DNA of 64,000 nucleotides from Pseudomonas sp. CROZ-RG-20F-R04-15 (GCF_022662375.1 NZ_JAKNQL010000004.1:1-64000); one strand, 5' to 3'. Positions 10,033 to 19,614 are shown, numbered from the stretch's first letter. Notes: generated from the sequence alone by a model not told the origin. Program-made: numbers and translations.

Positions 10033-10926
10033 TCACTCCAACGGCACCAGCCATTGCGCCGATGAACGCACCAATTGCTCGGTCAGCAACCCCAGCAACT
10101 GACCGCCATTGCGCCAATGATGCCAGTACAACGGCACGTCGATCGGTTTATCTGGCAACAGTTCGCGCAGCACCCCGCGCTGCAACTGCTCGCGCACTTG
10201 CAGTTCCGGCACCAGCCCCCAGCCGAGCCCGGCTTCGGTCAGGCGGATGAAACCTTCCGAAGACGGGCATAAATGATGTTCGAATCCACCGTCGACGCCC
10301 AGTGAGGCGAGATAGCGATGCTGGAGGAAATCATCCGGGCCGAACACCAATGCTGGGGTGCGCGGCAGTTGTTCGGCGCGTACGCCGTCGGGGAAATGCC
10401 GCTTGATGAACGCCGGGCTGGCCAGCGCGCGATAACGCATTGCACCGAGCAACACGCTGCGCGCGCCCGCCACCGGACGTTCGCTGGCGCAAAGGCATGC
10501 GGCCACTTCGCCAGCGCGCATACGTTTGAGGCCGACGGTCTGGTCTTCGACGATCAGATCGAGCAACAAATGTTGTTCGGCACAGAAGTCGCCGACCGCG
10601 TCGGCCCACCATGTCGCGAGGCTGTCGGCATTCAACGCAATGCGCAGACGCTCCGGCAAACCCTCTTCGTCCAGCGCGGGCACCAGGGTTTGCAGGTCGC
10701 GTTCAAGCAAACGCACCTGCTGCACATGGTTGAGCAGGCGCCGGCCAATCTCGGTCGGCGATGGCGGCGTGCCGCGAATCAGCACCGGCTGGCCGACTCG
10801 CGCTTCAAGCAGTTTGATCCGCTGCGAGATCGCCGATTGCGACAACCCCAGCACCTGCGCGGCGCGCTCGAAGCCGGCCTGCTCGACCACGGCGGCCAGA
10901 GCGGAAAGCAATTTATAGTCGAACAT
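10033..10926 (-). CDS. argP: LysR-family regulator ArgP (IciA)
   Basis: 297 aa from the ATG at 10926. The N-terminus MFDYKLLSALAAVVEQAGFE with the HTH AAQVLGLSQSAISQRI is characteristic of ArgP, which activates the arginine/lysine exporter argO in response to basic amino acids. An ArgO/LysE-type exporter lies divergently at 11430, separated only by a small ACT-domain gene, supporting the assignment. The block argP, ACT gene, exporter, sodB, bifA is as I remember it in P. aeruginosa. Confidence 0.92.
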   Translation of the reverse strand: MFDYKLLSALAAVVEQAGFERAAQVLGLSQSAISQRIKLLEARVGQPVLIRGTPPSPTEIGRRLLNHVQQVRLLERDLQTLVPALDEEGLPERLRIALNADSLATWWADAVGDFCAEQHLLLDLIVEDQTVGLKRMRAGEVAACLCASERPVAGARSVLLGAMRYRALASPAFIKRHFPDGVRAEQLPRTPALVFGPDDFLQHRYLASLGVDGGFEHHLCPSSEGFIRLTEAGLGWGLVPELQVREQLQRGVLRELLPDKPIDVPLYWHHWRNGGQLLGLLTEQLVRSSAQWLVPLE

Positions 10927-11022
10927 CAGTTTTCCTAATGAGCGATCAGCACTATTGGTTTTTCTTATACAGGTTTCGCCCGGAGAATAGCCAGCAAGCA
11001 CTCTTTCTCAAGGAACACATGC

Positions 11023-11424
11023 ATGGCTGGCGAAACTTCACTCACGACTTTGTTGCGCAGCATGAGCCCGCAACTCAACGCCGGCGAATACGTGTTCTGC
11101 ACCCTGCACGACGGCTTGTTGCCGAGCGATCTGGAGATTGTCGGCAGCTTCCGCGAACAGGAAGGTTTGACGGTGATTCTTGAACGCTCGCAGGCCGAAC
11201 AGGCCGGTTTCAGTTTCGACTACGTCGCCGCGTGGATCACCCTCAACGTGCACTCGGCGCTGGAAGCCGTTGGCCTCACCGCCGCGTTCGCCACGGCATT
11301 GGGCAAGGCCGGGATCAGTTGCAACGTGATCGCCGGCTACTACCACGATCATTTGTTTGTCGGTCAGGCCGACGCTGAACGTGCCATGCAAGTGCTGCGC
11401 GATCTCGCAGCCAACGCGGAGTAG
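11023..11424 (+). CDS. ACT-domain protein between argP and the amino-acid exporter
   Basis: 133 aa; ATG at 11023 with an AAGGA ribosome-binding site. ACT-like features lie in both halves (GEYVFCTLHDG, then AFATALGKAGISCNVIAGYYHDHLFV, the typical paired strand-helix-strand of an ACT fold). ACT domains bind amino acids allosterically. Its stop is 5 bp from the start of the argO-type exporter, so the two are co-transcribed under presumed ArgP control. Inference: it may sense the exported amino acid. No enzymatic domain is attached. Confidence 0.85.
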   Translation: MAGETSLTTLLRSMSPQLNAGEYVFCTLHDGLLPSDLEIVGSFREQEGLTVILERSQAEQAGFSFDYVAAWITLNVHSALEAVGLTAAFATALGKAGISCNVIAGYYHDHLFVGQADAERAMQVLRDLAANAE

Positions 11425-11429
11425 ATCTT

Positions 11430-12032
11430 ATGTGGCAAAGTTATGTGAACGGACTGTTGGTGGCGTTCGGGCTGATCATGGCGATCGGCACGCAGAACGC
11501 GTTTGTCCTGGCGCAGAGCTTGCGCCGTGAACACCACTTGCCCGTGGCGGCATTGTGCGTGGTCTGTGATGCGCTGCTGGTCGCCGCCGGGGTATTCGGT
11601 CTGGCGACGATTCTGGCGCAGAACCCGACGCTGTTGGCGATTGCCCGCTGGGGCGGCGCAACGTTTCTGATCTGGTACGGCAGCCAGGCGCTGCGCCGGG
11701 CGTGTTCGAAACAGAGCATGGATCAGGGCGCAAACCAGACCGTGCGTTCGCTGCGTGCAGTGATGCTCAGCGCTTTGGCGGTGACGCTGCTCAACCCGCA
11801 CGTTTATCTGGATACGGTGTTGCTGATCGGCTCGCTGGGCGCGCAGCAATCGGTGCCGGGCGCTTATGTCGTCGGTGCGGCGAGTGCTTCGCTGCTGTGG
11901 TTTTTCACTCTGGCATTGGGTGCAGCGTGGTTGGCACCGTGGCTGGCGCGGCCAAGTACCTGGCGGATCCTTGATCTGGTGGTGGCGTTAATGATGTTTA
12001 CGGTCGCGGGGCAATTGATATTGGCTTCCTGA
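11430..12032 (+). CDS. argO: LysE/ArgO-family basic amino-acid exporter
   Basis: 200 aa with about six predicted TM helices. The signature IGTQNAFVLAQSL near residue 22 and LLNPHVYLDTVLLIGS near residue 120 are hallmarks of LysE/ArgO exporters, which expel excess arginine or lysine. It directly follows the ACT-domain gene and shares the intergenic region with argP, the known activator of argO. The exact substrate (Arg versus Lys) is inferred. Confidence 0.9.
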   Translation: MWQSYVNGLLVAFGLIMAIGTQNAFVLAQSLRREHHLPVAALCVVCDALLVAAGVFGLATILAQNPTLLAIARWGGATFLIWYGSQALRRACSKQSMDQGANQTVRSLRAVMLSALAVTLLNPHVYLDTVLLIGSLGAQQSVPGAYVVGAASASLLWFFTLALGAAWLAPWLARPSTWRILDLVVALMMFTVAGQLILAS

Positions 12033-12208
12033 TTTATTCCAAAAGGCTCTGGAACCTCTATCCCACACAGTTGTTGCGTGGTTATGCCGCAACCCCGGTG
12101 CTATGATCGAAACCCTGCGCCGCAAAGAGTAAAAACTCGCCGGTGCATTTCTGGCCGCCCGTGATCGGCCTTGCGCTCACCGCAACAGACCTGATTAGGA
12201 GAATCATC

Positions 12209-12805
12209 ATGGCTTTCGAATTGCCGCCGCTGCCTTACGCACACGATGCCCTGCAGCCGCACATTTCCAAGGAAACCCTGGAATACCACCACGACAAGCA
12301 CCACAACACCTACGTCGTGAACCTGAACAACCTGGTGCCAGGCACCGAGTTCGAAGGCAAGACCCTGGAAGAAATCGTCAAGACTTCCTCGGGCGGTATC
12401 TTCAACAACGCCGCTCAGGTCTGGAACCACACTTTCTACTGGAACTGCCTGGCGCCAAACGCCGGCGGTCAACCAACCGGCGCGCTGGCTGAAGCCATCA
12501 ACGCAGCCTTCGGTTCGTTCGACAAGTTCAAGGAAGAGTTCAGCAAAACCTCGATCGGCACCTTCGGTTCCGGCTGGGGCTGGCTGGTGAAAAAGGCTGA
12601 CGGTTCCCTGGCTCTGGCCAGCACCATCGGCGCCGGCAACCCGCTGACCAGCGGCGACACCCCGCTGCTGACCTGCGACGTCTGGGAACACGCTTACTAC
12701 ATCGACTACCGCAACGTTCGTCCGAAGTATGTCGAAGCGTTCTGGAACCTGGTCAACTGGAAGTTCGTTGCCGAGCAGTTCGAAGGTAAAACCTTCACCG
12801 CTTAA
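12209..12805 (+). CDS. sodB: Superoxide dismutase [Fe]
   Basis: 198 aa; ATG at 12209 preceded by TTAGGAG. Cytoplasmic iron superoxide dismutase converting superoxide to H2O2 and O2. Metal ligands: His27 in the LEYHHDKHH block, His in [11 protein letters not shown], and Asp/His in [12 protein letters not shown]. The Gly-Gly-Gln-Pro and WGWLV regions match Fe-type rather than Mn-type enzymes. It has its own strong terminator and lies directly upstream of bifA. Confidence 0.97.
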   Translation: MAFELPPLPYAHDALQPHISKETLEYHHDKHHNTYVVNLNNLVPGTEFEGKTLEEIVKTSSGGIFNNAAQVWNHTFYWNCLAPNAGGQPTGALAEAINAAFGSFDKFKEEFSKTSIGTFGSGWGWLVKKADGSLALASTIGAGNPLTSGDTPLLTCDVWEHAYYIDYRNVRPKYVEAFWNLVNWKFVAEQFEGKTFTA

Positions 12806-12820
12806 GCTGCGCGCCAGTCA

Positions 12821-12849
12821 AAAAACCCGGCTATTGCCGGGTTTTTTTT
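12821..12849 (+). terminator. Rho-independent terminator of sodB
   Basis: Stem AAACCCGGC/GCCGGGTTT around a short ATT-type loop followed by eight T, starting 16 bp after the sodB stop. Confidence 0.93.
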
Positions 12850-12873
12850 ATGCCCGGATAAACCCCGTACGAT

Positions 12874-12975
12874 GATCGTTCCCACGCTCCGCGTGGGCAT
12901 GCAGCCCGTGACGCTCCGCGTCACTGGACGCAGAGCGTCCCTCGAGGCATTCCCACGCGGAGCGTGGGAACGATC
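12874..12975. repeat. Second palindromic repeat family (GATCGTTCCCACGC type)
   Basis: About 102 bp with perfect 24-bp terminal inverted repeats (GATCGTTCCCACGC... and its complement) enclosing two smaller palindromes built on ACGCTCCGCGT and ACGCAGAGCGT. This is a dispersed Pseudomonas intergenic repeat distinct from the REPs. Only one copy is in the window. It fills the sodB-bifA gap. Confidence 0.88.
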
Positions 12976-13239
12976 AAACAGAAAATGCAGCCTCAGGCCG
13001 CTTGCCGCCGTGCCACAGCGGGCTAACATCAAATCAGGCGAAAAATTGTGCCGAACCGCTCAAGTTGCGGGCCGAAACTACCGACATAGTACAAATAGGG
13101 CTAATACTCCAGACAGCCGCATTTCGGCCAAGGCCACGGGCAAATCATCTCGGGCCTGATTGTCCCTTTGACTGCCAACACGGGATTGCCAATACTCATG
13201 GCAACTTGACGCTACCCGCACGGAACAAGGAATAACCCT

Positions 13240-15291
13240 TTGAAGCTGGAACTCAAGAACAGCTTGTCGGTGAAGTTGCTCCGGGTCGTGCTCCTGTCGG
13301 CATTGATCGTCGGCGTAGTCTTGAGCTGCGCGCAGATTGTTTTCGATGCCTACAAAACCCGTCAGGCTGTTGCTGGCGATGCCGAACGCATTCTCGACAT
13401 GTTCCGCGACCCCTCGACCCAGGCCGTTTACAGCCTCGATCGGGAAATGGGCATGCAGGTGATCGAAGGCCTGTTCCAGGACGATGCCGTGCGTCAGGCC
13501 TCCATCGGCCATCCCAACGAAGCCATGCTCGCGCAGAAATCCCGCGAGTTGCAGCATTCCAACAGTCGCTGGCTGACCGACCTGATCCTCGGCCAGGAGC
13601 GCACCTTCACCACGCAATTGGTGGGGCGTGGCCCGTACAGCGAATATTACGGCGACCTGAGCATCACCCTCGACACCGCCACTTATGGCGAAGGGTTTAT
13701 CGTCAGTTCGGTGATCATTTTCATTTCCGGCGTATTGCGCGCATTGGCCATGGGCCTGGTGCTGTATCTGGTCTATCACTGGCTGCTGACCAAACCGCTG
13801 TCGCGGATCATCGAGCACCTCACCGAGATCAACCCGGATCGCCCCAGCGAGCACAAGATTCCGCAGCTCAAGGGCCACGAGAAAAACGAACTGGGCATCT
13901 GGATCAACACCGCCAACCAGTTGCTCGAATCGATTGAACGCAACACCCATCTGCGCCACGAAGCCGAAAACAGTCTGCTGCGTATGGCCCAATACGACTT
14001 CCTCACCGGCCTGCCGAATCGCCAGCAATTGCAGCAGCAACTGGACAAGATTCTGGTCGACGCCGGCAAGCTGCAACGCCGGGTCGCGGTACTGTGCGTC
14101 GGGCTGGATGATTTCAAAGGCATCAACGAACAATTCAGCTACCAGACCGGCGACCAATTGTTGCTGGCCCTGGCCGATCGCCTGCGTGCCCACAGCGGCC
14201 GCCTCGGCGCCCTTGCCCGTTTGGGTGGCGACCAGTTTGCGCTGGTGCAGGCTGACATCGAACAGCCTTATGAAGCGGCAGAACTGGCGCAAAGCATTCT
14301 CGATGATCTGGAAGCACCGTTCGCCCTCGATCACCAGGAAATCCGCCTGCGCGCGACCATCGGCATCACCCTGTTCCCGGAGGACGGCGACAGCACCGAG
14401 AAGCTGTTGCAGAAGGCCGAGCAGACCATGACCCTGGCCAAGACCCGCTCGCGCAACCGCTATCAGTTCTATATCGCCAGCGTCGACAGCGAGATGCGGC
14501 GGCGTCGCGAACTGGAAAAAGACCTGCGCGATGCCTTACTGCGCGATCAGTTCTACCTCGTCTATCAGCCGCAGATCAGCTATCGCGATCACCGCGTGGT
14601 CGGTGTCGAAGCGCTGATTCGCTGGCAACACCCGGAACACGGTCTGGTGCCGCCAGACCTGTTCATTCCGTTGGCCGAGCAGAACGGCACGATCATCGCC
14701 ATCGGCGAATGGGTGCTGGATCAGGCCTGCAAGCAATTACGCGAATGGCACGATATGGGTTTCGCCGACCTGCGCATGGCAGTGAATCTATCGACCGTGC
14801 AGCTGCACCACGCTGAGTTGCCGCGCGTGGTCAACAACCTGCTGCAGATGTATCGCCTGCCACCGCGCAGCCTGGAGCTGGAAGTGACCGAAACCGGCCT
14901 GATGGAAGACATCAGCACCGCCGCCCAGCACTTGCTGAGCCTGCGCCGTTCCGGCGCGCTGATCGCCATCGATGACTTCGGTACCGGTTATTCATCGCTG
15001 AGTTATCTGAAAAGCCTGCCGCTGGACAAGATCAAGATCGACAAGAGCTTCGTCCAGGACCTGCTCGATGACGACGACGATGCGACCATCGTTCGCGCGA
15101 TCATTCAGTTGGGCAAGAGCCTCGGCATGCAGGTGATTGCCGAGGGCGTGGAAACGGCTGAGCAGGAAACTTACATCATCTCCGAAGGCTGCCACGAGGG
15201 TCAGGGTTACCACTACAGCAAGCCGCTGCCGGCGCGCGAGCTGAGTGCCTATCTCAAGCAGGCGCAGCGCAGTAACGCGGCGATCCTTTGA
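13240..15291 (+). CDS. bifA: c-di-GMP phosphodiesterase BifA (degenerate GGDEF plus active EAL)
   Basis: 683 aa, starting at TTG 13240 with AAGGA nine bases upstream; no ATG fits the N-terminal TM. Architecture: TM1 (12-35), periplasmic loop, TM2 (153-181), HAMP-like linker, GGDEF domain with altered signature GGDQF (329-333), then an EAL domain with EALIRW (457-462) and an intact DDFGTGYSSL and AEGVE set. Family knowledge: BifA is an inner-membrane c-di-GMP phosphodiesterase that lowers biofilm formation and promotes swarming and dispersal; the GGDQF change is typical of BifA. The sodB neighbour also matches. Confidence 0.94.
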   Translation: MKLELKNSLSVKLLRVVLLSALIVGVVLSCAQIVFDAYKTRQAVAGDAERILDMFRDPSTQAVYSLDREMGMQVIEGLFQDDAVRQASIGHPNEAMLAQKSRELQHSNSRWLTDLILGQERTFTTQLVGRGPYSEYYGDLSITLDTATYGEGFIVSSVIIFISGVLRALAMGLVLYLVYHWLLTKPLSRIIEHLTEINPDRPSEHKIPQLKGHEKNELGIWINTANQLLESIERNTHLRHEAENSLLRMAQYDFLTGLPNRQQLQQQLDKILVDAGKLQRRVAVLCVGLDDFKGINEQFSYQTGDQLLLALADRLRAHSGRLGALARLGGDQFALVQADIEQPYEAAELAQSILDDLEAPFALDHQEIRLRATIGITLFPEDGDSTEKLLQKAEQTMTLAKTRSRNRYQFYIASVDSEMRRRRELEKDLRDALLRDQFYLVYQPQISYRDHRVVGVEALIRWQHPEHGLVPPDLFIPLAEQNGTIIAIGEWVLDQACKQLREWHDMGFADLRMAVNLSTVQLHHAELPRVVNNLLQMYRLPPRSLELEVTETGLMEDISTAAQHLLSLRRSGALIAIDDFGTGYSSLSYLKSLPLDKIKIDKSFVQDLLDDDDDATIVRAIIQLGKSLGMQVIAEGVETAEQETYIISEGCHEGQGYHYSKPLPARELSAYLKQAQRSNAAIL

Positions 15292-15346
15292 TCCCTGCCA
15301 CTGCACCGTCGTAAATAAGAAATATTTCCAGCCACAACCCTTTACA

Positions 15347-15371
15347 CATAATGCGAAAGATTTGCATTATG
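15347..15371. promoter_or_regulatory. Candidate operator: CATAATGC-N9-GCATTATG palindrome
   Basis: Perfect 8-bp inverted repeat with a 9-bp spacer, 59 bp upstream of the icmP start. The ATAAT/ATTAT arms resemble metalloregulator (Fur- or Zur-type) boxes, but the spacing does not fit the classical 19-bp Fur box, so the cognate regulator is uncertain. Confidence 0.5.
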
Positions 15372-15429
15372 TCGCAGTTTTGCGCACCCCCGCGCCTGTC
15401 CAATCAACTACCGAAGCAGGATGTTCGCC

Positions 15430-16776
15430 ATGATTCGTATGCCTCTGGCTACCGCCAGTCTGCTGGCCATCGCTATTTCCCTCGCCGGTTGCGGCGAAGG
15501 CAAAGACAAGGCCGCCGCTCCGGCCGCACCGACGCCAGCCGCCAGCACCACCGCACCAGCGGCGGCGCCTGCTGCTGCCGGTAAAGTCGACGAAGCCGCC
15601 GCCAAGGCCGTGGTTGCGCACTACGCCGACATGGTCTTCGCCGTTTACAGCGATGCCGAATCCACCGCGAAAACCCTGCAAACCGCCGTCGATGCTTTCC
15701 TCGCCAAGCCGAACGCCGACACCCTGAAAGCCGCCAAGGCTGCCTGGGTCGCCGCGCGCGTTCCGTACCTGCAGAGCGAAGTGTTCCGCTTCGGCAACAC
15801 CATCATCGACGACTGGGAAGGTCAGGTTAACTCGTGGCCACTGGACGAGGGTCTGATCGACTACGTCGACAAATCCTACGAGCACGCACTGGGTAACCCG
15901 GGCGCTACCGCCAACATCATCGCCAACACCGAAGTCCAGGTCGGCGAAGACAAGGTCGATGTCAAAGACATCACCCCGGAAAAACTCGCCAGCCTCAACG
16001 AGCTGGGCGGTTCCGAAGCCAACGTTGCCACCGGCTACCACGCCATCGAATTCCTGCTGTGGGGCCAGGACCTCAACGGCACCGGCCCAGGCGCTGGCAA
16101 CCGTCCGGCTTCCGATTACCTGGAAGGCGCCGGCGCCACTGGCGGTCACAACGATCGTCGTCGTGCCTACCTGAAATCCGTGACCCAACTGCTGGTCAGC
16201 GACCTGGAAGAAATGGTCGGTAACTGGAAGCCGAACGTGGCTGACAACTACCGCGCCACCCTGGAAGCCGAGCCGGGCGAAACCGGCCTGCGCAAAATGC
16301 TCTTCGGCATGGGCAGCCTGTCGCTGGGCGAACTGGCAGGCGAGCGCATGAAGGTTTCCCTGGAAGCCAACTCCCCTGAAGACGAACAGGATTGCTTCAG
16401 CGACAACACGCACAACTCGCACTTCTACGATGCCAAAGGCATTCGTAACGTTTACCTGGGCGAGTACACCCGTGTTGACGGCACCAAAATGACCGGCGCC
16501 AGCCTGTCGTCGCTGGTGGCCAAGGCCGACCCGGCTGCCGACACCGCGCTGAAAGCCGATCTGGCTGCCACCGAAGCCAAGATCCAGGTCATGGTCGATC
16601 ACGCCAACAAGGGTGAGCACTACGATCAGTTGATCGCCGCCGGCAACACCGCTGGCAACCAGATCGTTCGCGACGCCATCGCTTCCCTGGTCAAGCAGAC
16701 CGGTTCGATCGAAGCCGCTGCTGGCAAACTGGGCATCAGCGACCTGAACCCGGACAACGCTGATCACGAGTTCTGA
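15430..16776 (+). CDS. icmP: Imelysin-family lipoprotein (IcmP-like)
   Basis: 448 aa from ATG 15430, preferred over ATG 15421 because AGGA sits at proper spacing. Lipoprotein signal with lipobox LAGC (Cys21), an Ala/Pro linker (residues 28-50), then the imelysin peptidase-like domain with the GxHxxE motif at 202-207 (GYHAIE; His204, Glu207). The P. aeruginosa homologue was described as an insulin-cleaving metalloproteinase, but family members are more widely linked to iron or haem uptake. It heads the cluster icmP, di-haem protein, second imelysin, DUF1513, though a terminator follows it. Confidence 0.9.
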   Translation: MIRMPLATASLLAIAISLAGCGEGKDKAAAPAAPTPAASTTAPAAAPAAAGKVDEAAAKAVVAHYADMVFAVYSDAESTAKTLQTAVDAFLAKPNADTLKAAKAAWVAARVPYLQSEVFRFGNTIIDDWEGQVNSWPLDEGLIDYVDKSYEHALGNPGATANIIANTEVQVGEDKVDVKDITPEKLASLNELGGSEANVATGYHAIEFLLWGQDLNGTGPGAGNRPASDYLEGAGATGGHNDRRRAYLKSVTQLLVSDLEEMVGNWKPNVADNYRATLEAEPGETGLRKMLFGMGSLSLGELAGERMKVSLEANSPEDEQDCFSDNTHNSHFYDAKGIRNVYLGEYTRVDGTKMTGASLSSLVAKADPAADTALKADLAATEAKIQVMVDHANKGEHYDQLIAAGNTAGNQIVRDAIASLVKQTGSIEAAAGKLGISDLNPDNADHEF

Positions 16777-16798
16777 TCAACAGCGTCTGCGTTAAAAG

Positions 16799-16822
16799 AG
16801 GCGACCTTCGGGTCGCCTTTTT
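16799..16822 (+). terminator. Terminator of icmP
   Basis: 8-bp stem AGGCGACC/GGTCGCCT closed by a stable TTCG tetraloop, followed by a T run. It lies 22 bp after the stop codon and suggests that the downstream three genes have their own promoter or are expressed at lower level. Confidence 0.93.
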
Positions 16823-16885
16823 CATACCTGCCCTACACAAAACCATGCTCATGATGTACTCGATATCAAATGCACCACCCATCCC

Positions 16886-16977
16886 TGTGGGAGCGAGCCC
16901 GCTCGCGAAGGCTGTATCGGCCGCCACATTCTCAGCGCGCCGGACACCGCTTTCGCGAGCAGGCTCGCTCCCACAGG
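16886..16977. repeat. BIME: two inverted REPs
   Basis: Opposed REP units about 45 bp apart in the 317-bp gap between icmP and the di-haem gene. The left arm has a GAGCCCGCTCGCG variant centre. Confidence 0.93.
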
Positions 16978-17093
16978 GTTTACATGAGCGCCAAGGCTTG
17001 CGCTGCATCAAGCAAACGATAATTCCTCTTATTCAATCACCCCGGCCCTGTTAGACTTTGCGCCTTTATTTTTGCCCGTCCGCAGGATGTCTG

Positions 17094-18521
17094 ATGCCCT
17101 CGCTGCCTCTTCGCTTGTCCGCACTGTTGCTGGCCCTGGGCCTGAGTGCCTGCGATGACGCCCCGCGTTTCACCAAGGCCGAGCCTGGTGAAGCACGTTC
17201 CGGCGGTGCAGCGACCGTGCGCAAGACCGATCAGAACTCATTCTCCCTGCCCTCGGCCAACCTGCCGCCCTCGCGACGGGTGGATTTCAGTGTCGGCAAC
17301 AGCTTCTTTCGCAGCCCGTGGGTGATCGCCCCGTCAACCACCACCGCACGCGATGGCCTCGGCCCGTTGTTCAACACCAACGCCTGTCAGGGCTGTCACA
17401 TCAAGGACGGTCGCGGTCATCCGCCACCGCCAAATGCGCCCAACGCCGTGTCGATGCTTGTGCGTCTGTCGATTCCCGATGCGCCGGAGTTTGCCAAAGT
17501 CATTGAACAGATCGGCGTGGTGCCGGAGCCGGTGTACGGCGGCCAGTTCCAGGACATGGCCGTGCCCGGCGTCGCCCCCGAAGGCAAGGTGCGCGTTGAT
17601 TACACGCCGGTGCCGATTCGTTTCAAGGACGGCACCGAAGTCGAACTGCGCAAACCGCTGTTGCAGATCACTCAACTCGGCTATGGCCCAATGCACCCGG
17701 ACACGCGTTTCTCAGCCCGAGTTGCCCCGCCAATGATCGGCCTCGGCCTGCTCGAAGCGATCCCTGAAGAAGCCATCCTCGCCAACGCCGCCGCGCAAGC
17801 CAAAGCGAAAAACGGCATCCATGGCCGGCCCAATCAAGTCTGGGATGACGCGCTGCAAAAAACCGTCATGGGCCGATTTGGCTGGAAAGCCGGGCAACCG
17901 AATCTTAATCAACAGAATGTTCACGCGTTTTCGGGAGACATGGGCCTCACGACCAGCCTGAGACCCTTTGATGACTGCACCGATGCCCAAACCGCCTGCA
18001 AACAGGCGCCGAACGGCAATGGCCCGAACGGCGAACCGGAAGTCAGCGATAACATCCTGCGTCTGGTGCTGTTCTACAGCCGCAACCTCGCCGTGCCGGC
18101 ACGCCGTGGCATTAACGATGCAGAGGTCATTGCCGGCAAGAACCTGTTTTTCCAGGCTGGCTGCGATTCCTGCCACACACCGAAATACACCACCGCCGCC
18201 AACGCCGCCGAACCTGAACTGGCCAATCAGGTTATTCGTCCGTACAGCGATCTGCTGCTGCATGACATGGGCGACGGTCTGGCCGACCACCGCACGGAAT
18301 TCCAGGCCTCCGGCCGCGACTGGCGCACGCCGCCGTTGTGGGGGATTGGCCTGACGCAAGCGGTCAGTGGCCACACGCAGTTTTTGCACGATGGCCGCGC
18401 GCGCAATCTGCTCGAAGCGGTGCTCTGGCACGGCGGCGAAGCGCAAGCCGCGCAGCAACAGGTTTTGTCTTTCAATGCCGAGCAGCGTGCCGCGCTGCTG
18501 GCGTTTTTGAACTCACTTTAA
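17094..18521 (+). CDS. Di-haem c-type cytochrome / thiol-oxidoreductase-like lipoprotein (DUF1111)
   Basis: 475 aa from ATG 17094 (AGGA upstream); an earlier in-frame start spoils the signal. Lipobox LSAC (Cys20). Two CxxCH haem sites: C98-x2-C101-H102 and C357-x2-C360-H361. The size and sequence fit the DUF1111 family of peroxidase-like di-haem proteins. It lies between two imelysin genes; such clusters are thought to process iron or haem in the periplasm, with redox of iron as a plausible role (inference). 28 bp separate it from the next gene. Confidence 0.88.
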   Translation: MPSLPLRLSALLLALGLSACDDAPRFTKAEPGEARSGGAATVRKTDQNSFSLPSANLPPSRRVDFSVGNSFFRSPWVIAPSTTTARDGLGPLFNTNACQGCHIKDGRGHPPPPNAPNAVSMLVRLSIPDAPEFAKVIEQIGVVPEPVYGGQFQDMAVPGVAPEGKVRVDYTPVPIRFKDGTEVELRKPLLQITQLGYGPMHPDTRFSARVAPPMIGLGLLEAIPEEAILANAAAQAKAKNGIHGRPNQVWDDALQKTVMGRFGWKAGQPNLNQQNVHAFSGDMGLTTSLRPFDDCTDAQTACKQAPNGNGPNGEPEVSDNILRLVLFYSRNLAVPARRGINDAEVIAGKNLFFQAGCDSCHTPKYTTAANAAEPELANQVIRPYSDLLLHDMGDGLADHRTEFQASGRDWRTPPLWGIGLTQAVSGHTQFLHDGRARNLLEAVLWHGGEAQAAQQQVLSFNAEQRAALLAFLNSL

Positions 18522-18549
18522 ACACTGATAAAAGAATCGGGAGCCCGAC

Positions 18550-19614
18550 ATGTTCCGTCCCAAGCTACTGTTCACCAGCCTTGCCGCACTCGCCCTCGGC
18601 GCCTGCTCACCGCAGGATCCGCAAGCGGTCACCTCGGCAGCCATCGCCAAATCGGTGATCCTGCCGACCTACACCCGCTGGGTCGAAGCCGACAAGCAAC
18701 TGGCGGTCAGCGCCCTCGCCTACTGTCAGGGCAAAGAAACCCTGGAGACCGCCCGTGCCGACTTCCTGCACGCACAGAAAGCCTGGGCCGAGCTGCAACC
18801 GCTGCTGATCGGTCCACTGGCCGAGGGCAATCGTTCGTGGCAGGTGCAGTTCTGGCCGGACAAGAAAAACCTCGTCGGCCGTCAGGTCGAGCAACTGGTT
18901 ATAGCCCAGCCGCAGATCGATGCCGCCGCACTGGCCAAATCCAGTGTGGTGGTACAAGGCCTGTCGGCTTACGAATACATTCTGTTCGACGCCAAGCCTG
19001 ATGTGGCCAATGCCGAGCAGAAAGCCAAGTATTGCCCGCTGCTGATCGCCATCGGCGAGCGTCAGAAACAACTGGCTGAAGAGATTCTGCAGAACTGGAA
19101 CAACACCGACGGCATGCTCGCGCAGATGACCAAGTTCCCCAACCAGCGCTATGCCGACTCCCACGAAGCGATTGCCGATCTGCTGCGTGTGCAAGTCACC
19201 GCGCTGGACACCCTGAAGAAAAAACTCGGTACGCCAATGGGCCGCCAGAGCAAGGGCGTGCCACAGCCGTTCCAGGCCGACGCCTGGCGCAGCCAGTCTT
19301 CGCTGACCGCACTGGAAGCCAGCCTCGCGGCGGCGAAAACCGTGTGGGAAGGCGTCGACAACAAAGGCCTGCGCGGTCTGTTGCCGGCTGAGCAAAAGCC
19401 ATTGGCCGACAAGATCGATGCGGCCTACGCCGCTTCGCTGAAACTGTTCGACAGCACCCAGCGTTCGCTCGGCGAAATGCTCGAAGACGACGCCGGTCGT
19501 CAGCAACTGAACGACATCTACGACAGCCTCAACGTCGTCCATCGCCTGCACGAAGGCGAACTGGCCAAGGCGCTGGGCATTCAACTGGGCTTCAACGCCA
19601 ACGACGGTGACTGA
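18550..19614 (+). CDS. Second imelysin-family lipoprotein, GxHxxE changed
   Basis: 354 aa; lipobox ALGAC (Cys19). Imelysin fold by size and the helical pattern WxxLQPLLIGP...GLSAYEYILF. At the position of the peptidase-like GxHxxE motif it has GLSAYE (137-142), so Glu142 is kept but His is Ser139. It is therefore unlikely to use the same metal site as IcmP and may be a binding partner. In the operon with the di-haem protein; its stop overlaps the next start by one base. Confidence 0.87.
   Translation: MFRPKLLFTSLAALALGACSPQDPQAVTSAAIAKSVILPTYTRWVEADKQLAVSALAYCQGKETLETARADFLHAQKAWAELQPLLIGPLAEGNRSWQVQFWPDKKNLVGRQVEQLVIAQPQIDAAALAKSSVVVQGLSAYEYILFDAKPDVANAEQKAKYCPLLIAIGERQKQLAEEILQNWNNTDGMLAQMTKFPNQRYADSHEAIADLLRVQVTALDTLKKKLGTPMGRQSKGVPQPFQADAWRSQSSLTALEASLAAAKTVWEGVDNKGLRGLLPAEQKPLADKIDAAYAASLKLFDSTQRSLGEMLEDDAGRQQLNDIYDSLNVVHRLHEGELAKALGIQLGFNANDGD

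Noticed and set aside
15367..16767. 466-aa minus-strand frame opposite icmP
   Set aside because: Shadow of the imelysin gene; composition dominated by Val, Gly and Phe as expected for antisense of GC-rich codons.
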